A stretch of DNA of 64,000 nucleotides from Epiperipatus broadwayi. Taxonomy: Eukaryota; Onychophora; Udeonychophora; Euonychophora; Peripatidae. The stretch covers positions 3,705,092 through 3,769,091 of the forward strand of contig JAQFVV010000020.1 in the NCBI GenBank assembly GCA_028023455.1, in the 5' to 3' direction. The notes beneath the pieces were generated by a model. That model made no database searches and was not told the origin of the DNA. It was given only the letters and a program-made list of their open reading frames with translations. Of the stretch, positions 1 to 12,070 are shown one piece after another (within the stretch, counting starts at the first letter, position 1; every line of letters begins with the position of its first letter). Both the position numbers and the translations under genes were made by a program.

Positions 1-1348
1 TGGGAACTTACTTATTGATATCTTATTAACTTCAACATCTGTATCCAACCCTGGTTAATTGTTTCATGTTTAAAAACAATACACGCAAGAAAAATAGATT
101 GCATTTCAATAAAATCTAAAGACATCTATAATTTAAAAAATCAATATTTATTAAGAACTGACAGACATGAATAACTAAGCATATATATCAAAACAAATCA
201 TTGCAGAGATAAATACATACAGAATAATTTGCTATTTAACAAACCAGCCTATTGTATTCTTCATAGATAAATATTTATAACAGATTTCCTAATTGAAAAT
301 CATCTGTTTCTTACTTATTACTATACTAAAAAGTAGTGAAGTCCCGTACATTAAAACTGACAATGAATGTTTATTTTTTTTTTTATCACTTGAAAATGTT
401 TGTTTGACAATACTGAAAAAAGTCAATCAGTCAGATTATATTCTTTGAAGTGAAACATATAATGATTAGACTATCTATATAATGATATTCAATTATTCTA
501 TTAGTAAACATGCCTCAATATATTTGACCATTCTAAAGAACCATTGAATTGATAGCACAAACAACCGCCGGTTTCCAATCCCTGGATTAGAACGTATGTG
601 TGTACATTTACATAATAAAAACATTCATTTTTAACGTTAGCATATATTTCTGCACAATCTGATGTCAGTATATAATTGCATAGCAAATATAACTTAAAAT
701 AAGGTAATAGGCCATCCAGCCTTAATTTTTTAATTCACAAATTAAAATATACAGTATTTAATTTTGCAAAACGCTATATAACAAGAGTTGATTTTTTTTA
801 TAGATCGGAAAACAATTATAATGTTTTTATTTTAAAATCTTACTTCATCCAATAATTGTATTTATTTATACTATATTTCTCGTGTATGAATGTATGTATA
901 TATGTATGCATACGGAAAGTGTAGAAATCCTTTATTACGACAGTAATCACTCAACAAAATCTATGAAATGAATACCGCGATCGCTAACTAGCAGCTATAT
1001 ATAAACCACGTGTTACAATGGCACTTACAATATTGAAATTTAAACATTTATGCATTGCAAAAATTTATGTATTGTACTTAGTTCGAAATTATGACACCAG
1101 AATGCGTATTGCTTCGGCTCGCTAAAGGTAATGTTTATCTTTTAGAAATATATTTATCGAAACAATAAAATATTGTATTTTCTCCCGAATAAATAGAGCA
1201 TATATAAAGTAGAAAATTGATATTAGATTAAATTAAAAAATACTTTATTATTAATTTATCCGTTGTATTTTTATTTATATCGTACTATACTTTTGAACGT
1301 TCGCACCGTGCCTTAAACTTATAAAACGTTTAAGTGCCATATTTAAAA
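1..1348. other. Upstream flank of the P2X7-domain gene
   Basis: AT-rich non-coding sequence with no supportable gene. It includes scattered poly(T) runs and a short ATGTATG-rich stretch near 888-912. A TAA at 1331-1333 lies in frame with the downstream coding exon and ends any upstream extension of that frame. No convincing core promoter or 5' untranslated exon can be fixed from sequence alone. Confidence 0.5.
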
Positions 1349-1830
1349 ATGGCAGAATATAGTTTTGGAGATGAGCAGGTTAATATATCCGGGGGAAAAG
1401 ATTCATCATTTTTCGAATGTGAATTCAGTGACTTCATGCAAGAAATGAAATCAAATATGATGAACGGAGAAATACGTCCCTATCACTTTGAACCATTGGG
1501 TTCTGATTACATTTCAGGTTCACGTTATAATTGCACCGATGGTTTATCTTCAGACAGTTCTGATTCGAATAGCTGGAATATTTCAACTTCAAGTGATGAT
1601 GATGAAGGAGAACATTGTCTTTGCAAAAAATGCAATTATCATGATAAAAATAGCATATGCTGTAGGTCTTTAAAAGCTTTGGATGAAAAACTCAACGGTA
1701 TTAAATGTATAACTAAAAATAAAAATTTCATTTCAGTGTGCATTGACACTGAAATACTTAAAACTGCTTACGCTACTCATATTAGTTTGTCTACTAACAA
1801 AGAATCCGGACCCGTAATATTTACCAATAA
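1349..1830 (+). CDS. P2X7-type intracellular-domain protein, exon 1 (residues 1-160)
   Basis: First coding exon of a 300-residue protein. The ATG at 1349 sits in an AAAATGG context and an in-frame TAA at 1331-1333 excludes a longer start. Visible features in order: an acidic N-terminus, the PYHFEP motif at residues 44-49, a Ser/Asp-rich linker (about 66-87), then the cysteine cluster HCLCKKCNYHDKNSICC (89-105), followed by IKCITKNKNFISVCI (118-132). PY-x-FEP followed by C-x-C-x2-C...CC and CIT...F...C is the signature of the zinc-binding cytoplasmic tail of vertebrate P2X7 receptors. In invertebrates this domain often occurs as a stand-alone protein. There is no channel or membrane segment here, so this is not a P2X receptor. 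The usual Trp before the first Cys is His. The exon ends in phase 2 at a GTGAGT donor (1831). The role is unknown; a cytosolic or nuclear zinc-binding protein is inferred. Confidence 0.72.
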
Positions 1831-1836
1831 GTGAGT

Positions 1837-3689
1837 ATTAATCTAAGTGCTTTATTAATAAAAATTAATACCTGCTAAACTATATGTTTTACTGAGTTCA
1901 ATTTATTAATTAATTAATTTTTGATTTATTTTGAGAAACTTCAAAGAAGTTTATAAACAATTATTTATATGTTTATTTAAGTATATTAATTCATTAGTTA
2001 ATCGTTTATTAAATGATATACGTTAGTTGATCACTTTAGAAATTGAATACTGGGCCCTGTTCCAGTCAAAAATCTCTTAGAAGTAATTCACTATATACAC
2101 ATTACATAAAACAAAAGTATGATGTGTAAATGACTTTGAATTTAAAGATGCCTTACACTAAAATAAAATATAGTTCTGTATGATGAGCAGGAAAGAAATA
2201 TCAATTAAAATCTACTTGATCTAAATTTCTATACTACATATACAGATTTCATTTATATATAAACATATAAAAAGACAACTAGTCATCTATTAGCAGTTTT
2301 ACCCAATTTTTAATTATTGACAATATTGTAGTCTATATCATTTAGAACATCATCATTACTCATAAAAATGAATCTTATTGTAAAAACCTTACCGATTAAG
2401 TGATATACTTTACATTTTTTTTAAAATTTTTATAATAGACTAAAAGTTAAAACAGCTTGGCAAAGATTTCTCCAACAGCACAGGCGAGGAAAAGGTTAAA
2501 AAAAAAAAGGATGTTCCCAGGTTATTAATTGCGAAGTAGTGGTACTTGGAATATTTTTAATTTTTGTTTTACCATTTAACTAAAAGAAAGCTAAATATTC
2601 ATTTTTTAGCTAATCAGATGGTTAACTGAAAGAAAAATCCTAATTGGAAACTGAATAAATTAATTTTACACATGGGATTTGAGCCTATGTCATGGATATG
2701 GAAGTAGATGCATTAGATTGTGAAGCCTTTCACTTTCTTGGAATACCTATTAATTGATTTCAAGTCTTCATAACATCCTTTGACTAATAATCAGAAAAAA
2801 TATAATTGCCTTTGATCTTTTTTGAAGATTAATATATCTAATCTATAATTAACATTTATCTGCTTATATTGCTCAAATATGGTCTTGGATTAATGGGCAT
2901 CATTATAATTATTTAACAACTAGTTTACTTAACCAGAAAAAAATGAATTATTTTACTGATCATGGTCATCATCATAAGCAGCCACTTGTAGACATGTAGA
3001 CCCATTCTATCTCCAGAAAAAGAATAATGATAAGAATAAAAAATAGAAAACAAAGAAAAAAAAACTATTTATTTATGTGGCTGCACAAACACATTCCATT
3101 ATCACATTTAATGCAGAGAGAAAACTGATATGAGAGTCTTATGAAGTGATTGTAAACAGTAAGATAAAAGAAAATGGTGAGAGAATTAGATTGATGAAAT
3201 AATTATAACTAATTTAATTATAAATTTTAATAGTAATTATTAGTCAATAAGTTAAATATGAAAATGTTCACCCTTAATGTAAACGTTCTTTAGGTAAAAC
3301 TATATCCAAGTTGTAGTTTAGTTTAGTCACTTAATTTTGAATTATGATTGTTAAAGTATCAATATTATTATTAAAAAACAAAGCTTTTTTTTTTTTTTTT
3401 TGTAATAATTGCTGCTTTAAATATCCCAGATTGATTATGTGCACCATTTGTAATATTTTTGTGTAATAGAAACAAATTTCCTGAGCGTAATTTTTATCAA
3501 AATTTAACATTTTTAAATTACTCACAATTAAAGCACATGATGATTAGAGTTTATGTAGAAGAGATGAATTCAGTTTTATTCTTCCATGATGTTTGCTCTG
3601 TTATTATTATCTCTGGGTAAATTTTTCTTTAACTGCTATTTAGAAACAGTGTTTGATCACTACTGCATATTCAGTTCTGTTAAAACAAT
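1837..3689. other. Intronic stretch with no recognised feature
   Basis: AT-rich unique-looking sequence. I see no open frame with family resemblance and no terminal repeats. Confidence 0.4.
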
Positions 3690-3747
3690 TACATTTTGAA
3701 CATTTCTCCATCAGATAAGTATTTGATGGAGAAATGTTCAAAATGTA
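3690..3747. repeat. Perfect 24-bp hairpin
   Basis: Arms 3690-3713 and 3724-3747 are exact reverse complements, around a 10-base loop. This may be a footprint of a small foldback element. The ~840 bp that follow, to 4584, show nothing else I can name. Confidence 0.85.
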
Positions 3748-4584
3748 ACATCACACAACATAGTATTTCACTTGTAAAACAACACAGTTTTCATTGTAAT
3801 TTTGGATAGAATATCATTCATGAATAAGATCATGAACCAGAATTCCTAAACATTAAATGGTATATAAACTGGAATTTATGATTACATTGGATCAAAATAT
3901 CAATCTGTCTTTACATTTTTTGGCAGTAATCTTAAAATTACTGTTTAGACAATACAAAGAAATATATAAATAATTCTGAATTATTAGTTTTTTGTTACAG
4001 TCTCATGTTGCTTTTTGCTACTTTGGCTTCTTGTTTTGTATATTGTTATTTAGAAAACCTGTCAGGAATCAAAAATTGAACTTCAACATATTTGTTTATA
4101 AGTCTTTATTTTAGATTGTGATGATTGTCTAAAAACAGTCCTGTATATCCATTGGTTGGTTAGAATATATCCACAAAAGTTAATAATTTCCAATATTATG
4201 CTAATGGCAAAAGTTGCAGTAGTTGTTAAAATTGACACAATTGACTGATAATTTTATTGAAATAGTTATTAGTCCATTGTCTTTGATAACTAAATACCAA
4301 AGTTCTTCTGTATATGCACGATTTTTATCTTTTAAGTGTTGAAAAAAACATTTTATTCATCATCTTCTTTCTTTTGGTCAAATAATTAGAGCTTATATTA
4401 CATTTTTCTTTAATATGTTAAAATATTTGGATACTGCATTTACTTTATTGATTGTCCTGTTTAAAACACATGTAGCTTTATTTCGTATTTCAAGCCTAAG
4501 TTTTAATTTAGTGGTGACACAATTTATTAAGTGCCAATTATAACTGCAATGAGTTTCATTGGATTTTGTCTGATATACTCATTG

Positions 4585-4683
4585 TAAATTATTTAGCAAT
4601 TCAAAACAAAACAACACTCTCCATATAGTAATGCCATCAAAAGATAGTGATCATGTGATGTTTAGTGGTTTAAATTATTTAGC
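4585..4683 (-). mobile_element. S1 short element, 73 bp, with 13-bp target duplication
   Basis: Element 4598-4670 is flanked by exact copies of TAAATTATTTAGC (4585-4597 and 4671-4683). Read on the minus strand it starts with the family head ATCACATGATCA and reaches the family's internal GGAGAGT segment. Orientation is assigned by taking ATCACATGATC as the head. Most of the interior seen in longer copies is missing. Confidence 0.75.
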
Positions 4684-4695
4684 TGAGAAAATATA

Positions 4696-4913
4696 ATATT
4701 TCTATTTTTTATCATCATTATTATTTATTTTCCAGAAGGCAGATCTTTTATTCCAAAACTGTATTATTTTCTCCAAGATATTCTATCCTTTATTCTACTT
4801 CTTAAAATCTTTTAGTTGTTTCCCTTCTTTAAACCATCACATAACTTCTTATTTCCTTTAAATATTCTATGGTTATTTTCAGCATATCTTTCAATTATTT
4901 TTTCATGTATTAA
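4696..4913 (-). repeat. Repeat A, copy 1 (flanks inverted repeat 1)
   Basis: About 220 bp, matched in the SAME orientation at 11130-11351, so the two copies flank the inverted repeat as direct repeats. Read on the minus strand, both copies end in an AATAATGATGATAA-like simple tail after a partly open frame, so they may be 3' ends of an unclassified LINE. That is a weak inference. Confidence 0.6.
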
Positions 4914-6718
4914 TACTGTACCTAACAGAATTGAGCAACCCACATGAAAATTATCTGAGGGCAATCCACATGTGCATTCTATATTTTTATGTCGCAGACT
5001 AACATTTATTTCTTTTACTGCCTGCTAAGGTCAGAGATTGCAAATGACGATAAACTGCCAAAAATAATGAGACAAACACCATTTATTTATATATATACAT
5101 AATAACACATTGGTCGCACTTTCGTTAACTGCTTTATAAATTAATTAAAGATAACAATCTTTCTAAATCTTATTAGTATTATTTTAATTTAAATTATGCA
5201 TAGATACAGTATACAGTATGCTTAAATGTTTGAAACAATTGATATTTGATAGTCATTGTCTTAGAATACTATTAGCATTAATTGTTTGAATGGATTCCAA
5301 TCTACTTGCATAGACATCTAACCGCTTGCACCTCTCATTGTCACTATTCTAAGAGTAAAAAACCCTGCCAAATGAGGATAACAATATTATAAACGAAGAA
5401 TGATTTAACTAATAGACTGTATGCTCAATTTCAGGTTATGATATTAGCAAGCAATCAAAAAAAGAAAATAATTGTAAAATACTGGAAATCATCTCTGTAC
5501 TAAGAGCAAATACATATGTAAATTATATGCATATGGTAGGAATTAAACTTCTACAATGTAGTACTACTCAGAATATTTGATACTGCATATTAGTGACTGG
5601 CAGTTGCAAATGTATCACTACAAGACATAGAAAATAAAATAGATAATATACAACTATCGCACATCATTTTAATAAAATAATGACTGCAAGAGACCAGCAT
5701 TCACAAATGATATTACAATCATTTTACTAATTCATTAAATAAGAATAAGTTTTAGATGTAACTAGCATAACCTTAATTGACAGTTAACAGCCGCCCATTT
5801 TTATATATTATATCATCCTAAAACAGAAGAATAGTTTGCTCAAACTGACATCTATTTAGTATTACCTTAATCTAGCTTTGTCTATGAAGCACAATTAAAC
5901 TCCATTCATAATTTATTAACTTGCTGATTTAACATATTGTTGATATTTTCTTTAAAATGGAAATAACTAATTTAATTAACATACAAATGTTTAATAGCAT
6001 GGCAAGAGATTGTGATTGCAAGTTAATTAACTTTATAAAATAATTTTATACAATTATCGATTAAATTGTGGTGTGATAAACAGAACAAACTATAATCTCG
6101 TGTCATATCTTCTCAAAAACGGATTAAATAAATAAGAGGAGATAAATAATAATTAACTAAAGATTAGTTTAAAGTTTATACTTTTAACTCAAAAGTTCGT
6201 ATTCAGTCTTTAGGTATTGATTTATTTTGGCTGAGTTTATTCTTAAAACCATAGCTATAGTGAATGATAGTTTAAATGAGTATACAGACTTTATTAGAAT
6301 GGTTCAGCAGTAATTTCATCTTAGTTTAACTGCTGGTTCTTCCTATAGCACTGGACATCAAGACTTAGTCATCTCTGGTAGTTACATAATGGACACACGT
6401 TCGGGTGGTTTCTTCACATATAGCTGGCTCTGTTTCAGGATTCAGCAATAGGTTTTTCAGTTTGCCCCTGCCAGCTTGATGGAGTGAAGCAGGTAGTGAT
6501 TTCTCTACTCTTGCATCGTAGATTTGGCACAATAACAGAATAATGATAAGCCTCTTAGTAACAGTAGACAATAAATAATGAATGCATAATAATAATAGAA
6601 TCTTGGAAGCTGACAAAAATGAATTATTTTCAGAAAAAATTGCCAGCACTATTTATAACTTATGCAGTAAAATTCGGATCCATTATTCGTCTTTTGGATC
6701 CTTTGATCTATTGGCTAC
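4914..6718 (+). repeat. Inverted repeat 1, left arm (about 1.8 kb)
   Basis: Reverse-complementary to 8938-11097. Long matched blocks occur along the whole arm. Examples: the block with GATCTATTGGCTA near 6702-6716 matches 8938-8952, the block around 6200-6360 matches 9300-9470, and the block around 4930-5010 matches 11020-11097. Identity looks like roughly three quarters to four fifths by eye, so the duplication is old. A minus-strand open frame at 6365-6649 in the arm has no recognisable domain. Confidence 0.8.
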
Positions 6719-8937
6719 ATATTCCTGTGATAAATATATTTTGTTTTAGTAAGTGGTGCGCCAATATGGGACCTGATTATAAAGTCCATGAATTTAAGAT
6801 AAATACCTATATTTTTTTGAAGATAGTGTCTGCAATGTGAACCCGAGTGTAGTATTCATAAACCACATATTCCTGAGATCCATATAAATAAAGAAAAAAA
6901 TTAAATAGAATAAGTTAGTTTAGTTGTTTAAAAATAAGTTTGTCCGGTTGTAGAAGAGGAAGAAGTTTTAAGTAAGTCATTTTAGATTTATAAAAATAAT
7001 GTTGTTGATTGCAAAAATAGATTTATTGAGAAAAAGGTTGTGATAATAGTGAGAATAAAATGATTATACATATACATAAGGCATAATAAAGATTATTTTT
7101 GTTTTATGAAATTTGTTTCGGTGGTAAGAAAATAAACACATCCTGTGTTATAAACATAAAGAATATTTTATTTAATTTGGACATTAGAAAGTTTGAAAGT
7201 ATGACATAATATGATGGCAAGTGAAAGACTTTGATGGGAATTTGGTATGTTTAACTAGAGTAAGACACAGTGGGGTAAATATTTAATAAGAATAAAGAAG
7301 TAATAGTTAAGAATTTTTTATAAAGCAGAATTTTGAACTAAATTTAGAAAATAGAGAAGTTTATATTTTTTGTGTGTTCTTTTTTATTCCTATATGGAGA
7401 CTGACAAGCCAACAGAGATGCAGATGATGATAAAGATAATGATAGAAATGGTAAATAAAAATCATCAAAAAATTAAAGAAATGAGAGTCATCTTTATATA
7501 AAGGAAAATATGGAAGAAAGTTAAATTTCAAATAATGGAAAAGATAGAAGAAATGAAGCAACAGATGAGGGATAGTATAGATCAGATGCAAAATGCAATA
7601 GAAGTAGTAAATAAAATGCTAAATAAAAATATTGAAGCAGTAGAGCCTGAGATAGAGGCAGAAAAAGAAATTGTTAGTGAAATTAAAGAAGATTTATAAG
7701 AGTGATAAAATAGAAGTCACAAAACGTGACTTGCTTATGAGTGATATGAGAGGAGATAAAAGCAGAAAGTATAATTATAGAAAATTAGAAAGAAGTATTA
7801 GATAAAACACAGAGTAAAGCAATGATAAAAGAAGAGTATAAAAGAGAATTTCAGTCCAATTTAGAAATGAATGGGGAATTCTAGTTCATAAAAAAAAATT
7901 GTGACATACAAAGAGTGGCAAGGTTTGAAGTTTGTCAGTCATTTTCAGAATTTATTATAATACTGACATCTACATGAAAGAAAAGCAAAATATAAAATTT
8001 TATAGTGTTAATGAAACCTTGATAAAATTAGAAAGGTTTGCAAGTACATTTGCACAGCAATGCCTATGACAGTAATTAGAATTGGAAAACTATTGGATAA
8101 AAAAGGATTAGTAGAAAAATACCTGACAATGCCACAAAGGTCAATAACAAATGATAAGTATAGTTTAAAACAGATAGGTAGAAACGCGTACGGTCAGGAA
8201 AATATTAAAGGCTTTTTAAAAGTAGATCAAGATCTGGGCATAGTAGTAATGGTATGTCACCAAGTTTGTGGGGGAAAATGAGTGAAAGAACCAGATAATA
8301 TCAGTTAATGATCGGAAATATTAATAACTGCGATTCAAATGGTACTCATCCAGAAATGTCAAAGTTGAAAGAATCAGAAGTTCACAATTGAAAATTTTTA
8401 TAGATTATATACTTTTTTGTATAACTATATTGTAATACCCAAGTAAAGTCTTTTTTTTTAATTGATATTTTTTGGTGGACTTTGGAGATATATGCACACA
8501 TATATATACTTCATGTCAGTAATGTGAAAAATCACAGAAGAAATTTTAAATTTAAAAGTTTCAATAAGTTTTAATAAATAAAAATTAAATTTATATTTTA
8601 AATGCACAGATAAATATATAAGATATAGTAATTATAAAGTTATTTTGTGAAATCAATTTAAAATATTTTCTAAAAAGTTATAAAAGCTAATTCTAAATTT
8701 AGTTTAAAAAGTAAAAAGCAAAAAGTGTTTTCATTTAACAATAATTAAAAGTGGAAATGACATTCTATGAAAAAGTAATTAAAATGCTTGTAAACAGACC
8801 AATAGATTAAAATAAGGAGATAAATAATTAACATTATTTTATTAAAAAGGCTGTTATTCCTGCTCAAAGATAAGAACATGCAAATATGGTATTAGGCAAA
8901 TAAGCTGTGGACCACAATAGATTCTCTGGAGTTATCT
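6719..8937 (+). mobile_element. Spacer of inverted repeat 1 with a decayed coiled-coil / Gag-like frame
   Basis: The plus strand from about 7390 to 8280 reads as interrupted coding sequence. A Glu/Lys/Gln-rich heptad stretch, MEKIEEMKQQMRDSIDQM (7537-7590), looks like a coiled coil. After frameshifts and stops comes a frame (8060-8281) containing RNAYGQEN. The layout resembles an ORF1 or Gag protein of a retroelement, but no zinc knuckle is intact and I cannot assign a clade. The rest of the spacer shows nothing further. Confidence 0.35.
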
Positions 8938-11097
8938 ATAGCCAATAGATCAAAGAATCCAAAAGATGTGCAATGGATCTGAATTATATGATAAGTTAAC
9001 TTCAGTGAATATAAATAGTGCTGACATTTATTCGGAGGATAATTAATCCTCGTCTGCTTCCAGGATTATTATTCTACTTTCATTATTCTTACACTGCTGT
9101 TATTCTGTGACTCAGTTAATTAATCTGCTAGTTCCAGCCAGATCTATGGTGCAAGAGTAGAGAAACCGTTATCTGCTTCACTTTGTCAAGCTGGCAGAGG
9201 ATAAACTGAAAACCTATTACTGAATCCTGAAAAAGAAGCCATCAACAAGTGAAGAAATCACCTAAACATGTGTCAGCTATGTATCTTACCTGAGATGAGT
9301 AAAAGACTGATGTCCAATGCTACAGGAAGAACCAGCTTTTAAACCAAGATGAAATCATTGCCGAATTAGTGTAATAAAGTCTGAATGGTAATTTAAACCT
9401 TCATTCACCATAGCTATGATTTTAAGAATAAACTCCGCCAAAATAAACCGATACTTAAAGACTGAATGTGCACTTTTGATACTGAAAGAATAAGTATAAA
9501 CTTTAAACTAATCTTCAGTTAAATATTATTTATCTCTTATCTAATGAAATATGTTAGTAAATAATTATTTATTTAATCTGTTTATGAGAAGATATGACAA
9601 GAGATTGTAGTTTGTTCTGTTTATCATACCACAATTTAGTGATAATTGTATAAAATTATTTTATAAAAGACAATTAGCTTGTAATCGCAATTTTTTATCA
9701 TGCTGTTAAATGTGTGTATGTTAATTAAATCAGTTATTTCCACTTTAAAGAAAATACCAACAATATGTTAGATTAGAAATTTAATAAATTATGAATGGAG
9801 TTCAATCGTGCTGCATAGACAAACTAGATTAAGGTTATATTAAATAAATGTCAATTTGAGCAAACTATTCTTGTGTTTTGAGGTGATATAATGGATAGAA
9901 ATGGGTGGCTGTTAACTGTTAATTCAGGTTATGCTTGTTATATCTGAAACTTATTCTTATGTAACAGATTAGTAAAATGATTGTAAAATCGTTTTGCAAC
10001 TGCTGGTCACTTACTTTCATTATTTTTTGAACAGTGATGTATGATAGATAAACAATTCCTATCATATATTATTTGTCTATTTTCATACATGTCATGTAGT
10101 GATACATTTGCGACTATTGGTCACTAATATGTTACCAAATATTTTAAGTAGTAGTACAGGGTAGAAGTTTAATTCCTACCACATGCCTATAATTTATACA
10201 TGTATTGGTTCTTGTTCAGAAACTATTGTAGTACGGATGTTATTTCCTGTATTTTACAATTATTTTGTTATTTAATTGCTTGCTAATATTATAACCTGAA
10301 ATTGATCACATCAGTCAATTATTAAATCATTTTTAGTTTATAATATTGTATTATCCTCATTTGGCAAGGTCATTTAGTCTTAGAGCAATGATAATGAGAG
10401 ATGAGAGTGGTTAGATGTCATGCAGTAGTTTGGGATCCATTCAAAATATCTAATGTAGAATAATATGTTAAATTAGTGTTTATTGAGTATTAATTTTTAA
10501 AAAGGCATTTAACCTTTATAATACTATATACAATATCTGTGCATAATCTAAATTACTACATAATAATAATAATATTTGTAAATGAGATATTTATTTTATA
10601 TAGCACGATGTTTCTGAATTGTAATAAACTAATAATCAGCTTTTTAAGTTAATAGGTGGATTCATTCTATTCTTTCACAAAGACTTTATCTTATATTGGA
10701 AAATGAGAGTATTCATTTATTGTTAAGGTCCACAAAGCGCATGTGCATTATCTTAAAAAGCTGATTATTAGTTTATTACAATAATACGATTTGTAAAGGT
10801 TTATTCCCCATAAAGGAGTTTCAAAATTTATAATTCAATTATCTAAAGTTACACCAGTGTGTGTTATTTTGTATATACATGAATAAATTATGTTTGACTC
10901 ATTATTTTTGGCAATTTGTCATCATTATTTGCAATCAATAACTTAAGTAACATAATTAAGAATTTCTGTTTTTTCTTTGATCTTAGCAGGCTGTAAAAGA
11001 AAAAAATTGTTAGTCTGTGACATCAGAATGTAGAACACACATGCAGATTGCCTCAGGAGAATTTCATGTGGGTTACACAATTCTGTCAGTTACAGTA
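8938..11097 (-). repeat. Inverted repeat 1, right arm (about 2.2 kb)
   Basis: Mirror of 4914-6718. It is longer because of small indels and an inserted 165-bp element at 10618-10782. Homology stops abruptly at both ends (near 8938 and 11097). Confidence 0.8.
10618..10782. mobile_element. T2: 165-bp MITE-like element with perfect 31-bp terminal inverted repeats
   Basis: Terminal repeats 10618-10648 and 10752-10782 are exact reverse complements, and the interior is unrelated. It sits in the right arm of inverted repeat 1 and has no counterpart in the left arm, so it inserted after that duplication. I could not fix a target-site duplication with confidence. Confidence 0.75.
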
Positions 11098-11129
11098 CAC
11101 ATTCTTTTTTTTTTTAAACAAGATAATCT

Positions 11130-11351
11130 GATATTTCTATTTTTTACCATCATTATTATTTATCTTCCAGAAGGCAGATGTCTTATCCCAAACTGTACTA
11201 CTTTCTACAAGATATTCTATCTTTCTTTTACTCTAATTCTTAAATACTCTTAACTTTTTATTTCTCTTACTTCCTTTAAGCATTCTACAGTCATTTTCAG
11301 CATATCTTTCAATTATTTTTTCATTCAATTATTTTTTCATGTATTAATACA
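11130..11351 (-). repeat. Repeat A, copy 2
   Basis: Directly repeated copy of 4696-4913, with a small internal duplication of ATTATTTTTTCA. On the minus strand, partly open coding-like sequence continues to about 11460. Confidence 0.6.
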
Positions 11352-11459
11352 TATCCATTCCAATTCTTCATAATTTTCTTAATAGTCAATCTTTTTTCTC
11401 TTGTGTACTATTTCTATAGCTAATCTTATCTTTTCAGCTTATTTTAATCTTTTCTTTTT

Positions 11460-12070
11460 CTTTTTCATAATTGTACATGTTTATGTTCCATATTAAATTA
11501 TTATGTAAATAAAACTTTCAGCAAGCCTCTTTCTTAAATATAATTTTATTGTTCACAGACAGTAATTTTTTTATTTCATTACTCCAAAATCAACTATCAA
11601 TTTAATTTTTTTTTTTAAATTTGATAATGTTTATTACTTCTAATAAACATTTATAATGCACACACCATTTTTCCCAAATTTTTTTATTTTCAACTTATAT
11701 CAATATACATTTTTTTTATTCTACATTTTAACTATATTTGTAATAGTTAAAACATGGTTCACAGAAATGGAATTAAAAATTTATATATTGATACAAATTA
11801 AGAATAAGGAAAGATTTGATAAAGAAAATTATGTTATAATGTCTGTTGGAATTAATCAATTTCCTACTTTATTATTCCTGTCTTATTTTTACTTGTAATT
11901 TTTTTTACTTTCTATTTTCATTGCTTTCATTCTATTTATAATCATCCCAAATTTTAATCAAGCCCTGTCAATACTATCCAACATTTTGTTAATTTCATGA
12001 TTTACTATATGTATATACACATATACTTATAAAGAAGGAAGCATATTATTTCTGTCAAAAAAATTTGCTG
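11460..12070. other. Intronic stretch with no recognised feature
   Basis: T-rich on the plus strand. An 80-codon open frame (11656-11898) is low-complexity Phe/Leu/Ile sequence and is not credible as a gene. Confidence 0.4.

Noticed and set aside
501-686. 61-codon open frame on the minus strand ending GLETGGCLCYQFNGSLEWS-type sequence
   Set aside because: Slightly better codon content than background and a CCAG before GGATTGG, but no pyrimidine tract and no recognisable domain. Not strong enough to call an exon of a divergent gene.
1320-1326. TATAAAA just before the first ATG
   Set aside because: Only 23 bases from the start codon, so a transcript begun from it would start at or after the ATG. 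It is common by chance in AT-rich DNA.
4914-11097. LTR retrotransposon bounded by the 2-kb arms
   Set aside because: The arms are inverted, not direct, and no protease, reverse transcriptase or integrase lies between them.
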